Positions 15,061 to 15,613 of a stretch of DNA of 15,613 nt are shown here, one piece after another (position 1 is the first letter of the stretch; each line of letters opens with the position of its first letter). Source of the DNA: SIG575 sp964507395 (lineage in GTDB: Bacteria > Bacillota > Clostridia > Oscillospirales > Acutalibacteraceae); NCBI GenBank assembly GCA_964507395.1, contig CAZDQE010000055.1, positions 1 to 15,613 of the forward strand, written 5' to 3'. The position numbers were made by a program, and so were the translations under genes. Below the pieces are notes generated by a model that searched no databases, had not been told where the DNA came from, and worked only from the letters and a program-made list of their open reading frames with translations.

Positions 15061-15083
15061 GCCGACGGTAAAACACCGTCGGC
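15061..15083 (+). terminator. Strong GC-rich hairpin between ftsH and tyrS
   Basis: GCCGACGGT and ACCGTCGGC pair perfectly over 9 bp around the loop AAAAC, 14 bases after the ftsH stop. No T-run follows, so it may be a partial terminator, an mRNA 3'-end stabiliser or a processing site. It lies about 22 bases before the tyrS start, and I see no separate tyrS promoter or T-box in the 59-base gap, so tyrS may depend on read-through. Confidence 0.55.
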
Positions 15084-15105
15084 ATAGCTTGAAAGGATGA
15101 TAAAA

Positions 15106-15613
15106 ATGAAAATGTATGAAGAACTCATTGCCCGCGGTCTCATTGCGCAGGTTACAAATGAGGATGAGATCCGCGAGATGATAAATAACGGTAGGGCAAC
15201 CTTCTACATAGGTTTTGACTGTACGGCAGACAGCCTTACAGCAGGTCATTTCATGGCACTTACCCTTATGAAGCGTCTGCAGATGGCAGGTAATAAGCCG
15301 ATTGCACTTATCGGTGGCGGCACTACTATGATTGGTGACCCGTCAGGCAGAACCGATATGCGTAAAATGCTTACGAAAGAAGATATTGACCACAATGCAG
15401 AGTGCTTCAAGAAGCAGATGGAAAGATTTATCGAATTCGGCGAAGGCAAAGCACAGATGGTTAATAATGCAGAATGGCTTCTTGACCTTAATTATGTTGA
15501 CCTTCTTCGCGAGGTTGGTGCATGCTTCTCAGTAAATAATATGCTCAGGGCAGACTGTTACAAGCAGAGAATGGAAAAAGGTCTCAGCTTCCTTGAATTC
15601 AACTATATGATTA
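15106..15613 (+). CDS. tyrS: Tyrosyl-tRNA synthetase, N-terminal part (runs off window)
   Basis: The open frame from ATG 15106 to the window end gives 169 residues of a class I tyrosyl-tRNA synthetase, which charges tRNA-Tyr with tyrosine. ATFYIGFDCTADSLTAGHF (about residues 31-49) holds the HIGH-type motif as TAGH. LIGGGTTMIGDPSGRTDMR (about 67-85) is the family's conserved ATP/tyrosine pocket segment, followed by NNAEWLLDLNYVDLLREVG and FSVNNML. The KMSKS loop and the tRNA-binding domain lie beyond the window. An AAAGGA ribosome-binding site at 15092-15097 is eight bases upstream; a second in-frame ATG at 15112 is less well placed. Confidence 0.95.
   Translation, partial: MKMYEELIARGLIAQVTNEDEIREMINNGRATFYIGFDCTADSLTAGHFMALTLMKRLQMAGNKPIALIGGGTTMIGDPSGRTDMRKMLTKEDIDHNAECFKKQMERFIEFGEGKAQMVNNAEWLLDLNYVDLLREVGACFSVNNMLRADCYKQRMEKGLSFLEFNYMI

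Noticed and set aside
14794..15249. A 151-codon minus-strand ORF overlapping the end of ftsH and the start of tyrS
   Set aside because: It is antisense to two well-identified genes, is rich in Ser, Ile and Thr as expected from antisense of coding DNA, and has no family motif or convincing ribosome-binding site.
1..15613. CRISPR arrays, insertion sequences, phage genes or defence systems
   Set aside because: No regularly spaced repeats, transposase or integrase motifs, or known defence proteins were seen on either strand; genes are typical housekeeping or transport functions.

Overview
The window looks like a stretch of conserved core chromosome from a low-to-moderate GC Gram-positive anaerobe, most likely a clostridial relative such as the Oscillospiraceae/Ruminococcaceae. 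The sequence-based reasons are textbook sigma-A-type promoters (TTGACA, 17 nt, TATAAT), strong purine-rich ribosome-binding sites, frequent TTG and GTG starts, RNase J, an ECF-type vitamin transporter S component, and the Firmicutes gene orders gdpP-rplI-dnaB and tilS-hpt-ftsH. The taxonomic placement is inference; no 16S rRNA gene is present.

Left part (1-2115): the tail of one ABC exporter half and a complete second half-transporter overlap by ATGA and probably form a heterodimeric exporter. They end at a long hairpin with a GAAA loop. Facing them on the minus strand (2138-2477) are an unrecognised 43-codon small ORF and a complete tRNA-Leu(CAA) gene with its own promoter and terminator. 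Next, also on the minus strand (2506-3607), is a translationally coupled pair: an ECF transporter S component and a small uridine-kinase-like P-loop kinase. These look like a scavenging module for a nucleoside- or vitamin-like compound.

A compact divergent promoter region (3639-3701), whose two perfect TTGACA -35 boxes form an inverted repeat, separates that pair from a rightward operon: a cysteine-rich YkgJ-like protein, proC and rnhA. The proC product appears to lack about 25 residues, including the family's C-terminal signature.

From a consensus promoter at 5462-5490 a long, tightly packed rightward cluster follows: RNase J, the c-di-AMP phosphodiesterase GdpP, ribosomal protein L9, replicative helicase DnaB, tRNA(Ile) lysidine synthetase TilS, hypoxanthine phosphoribosyltransferase and the FtsH protease. 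Most junctions overlap or are under 35 nt. After a strong hairpin the window ends inside tyrS. The cluster joins RNA decay, second-messenger turnover, translation, replication, tRNA modification, purine salvage and membrane proteolysis, so it is a housekeeping region. I see no phage, insertion sequence, CRISPR array or defence system. The points most worth a second look are the shortened proC, the small ORF beside tRNA-Leu, the back-to-back promoters and the ECF-kinase pair.
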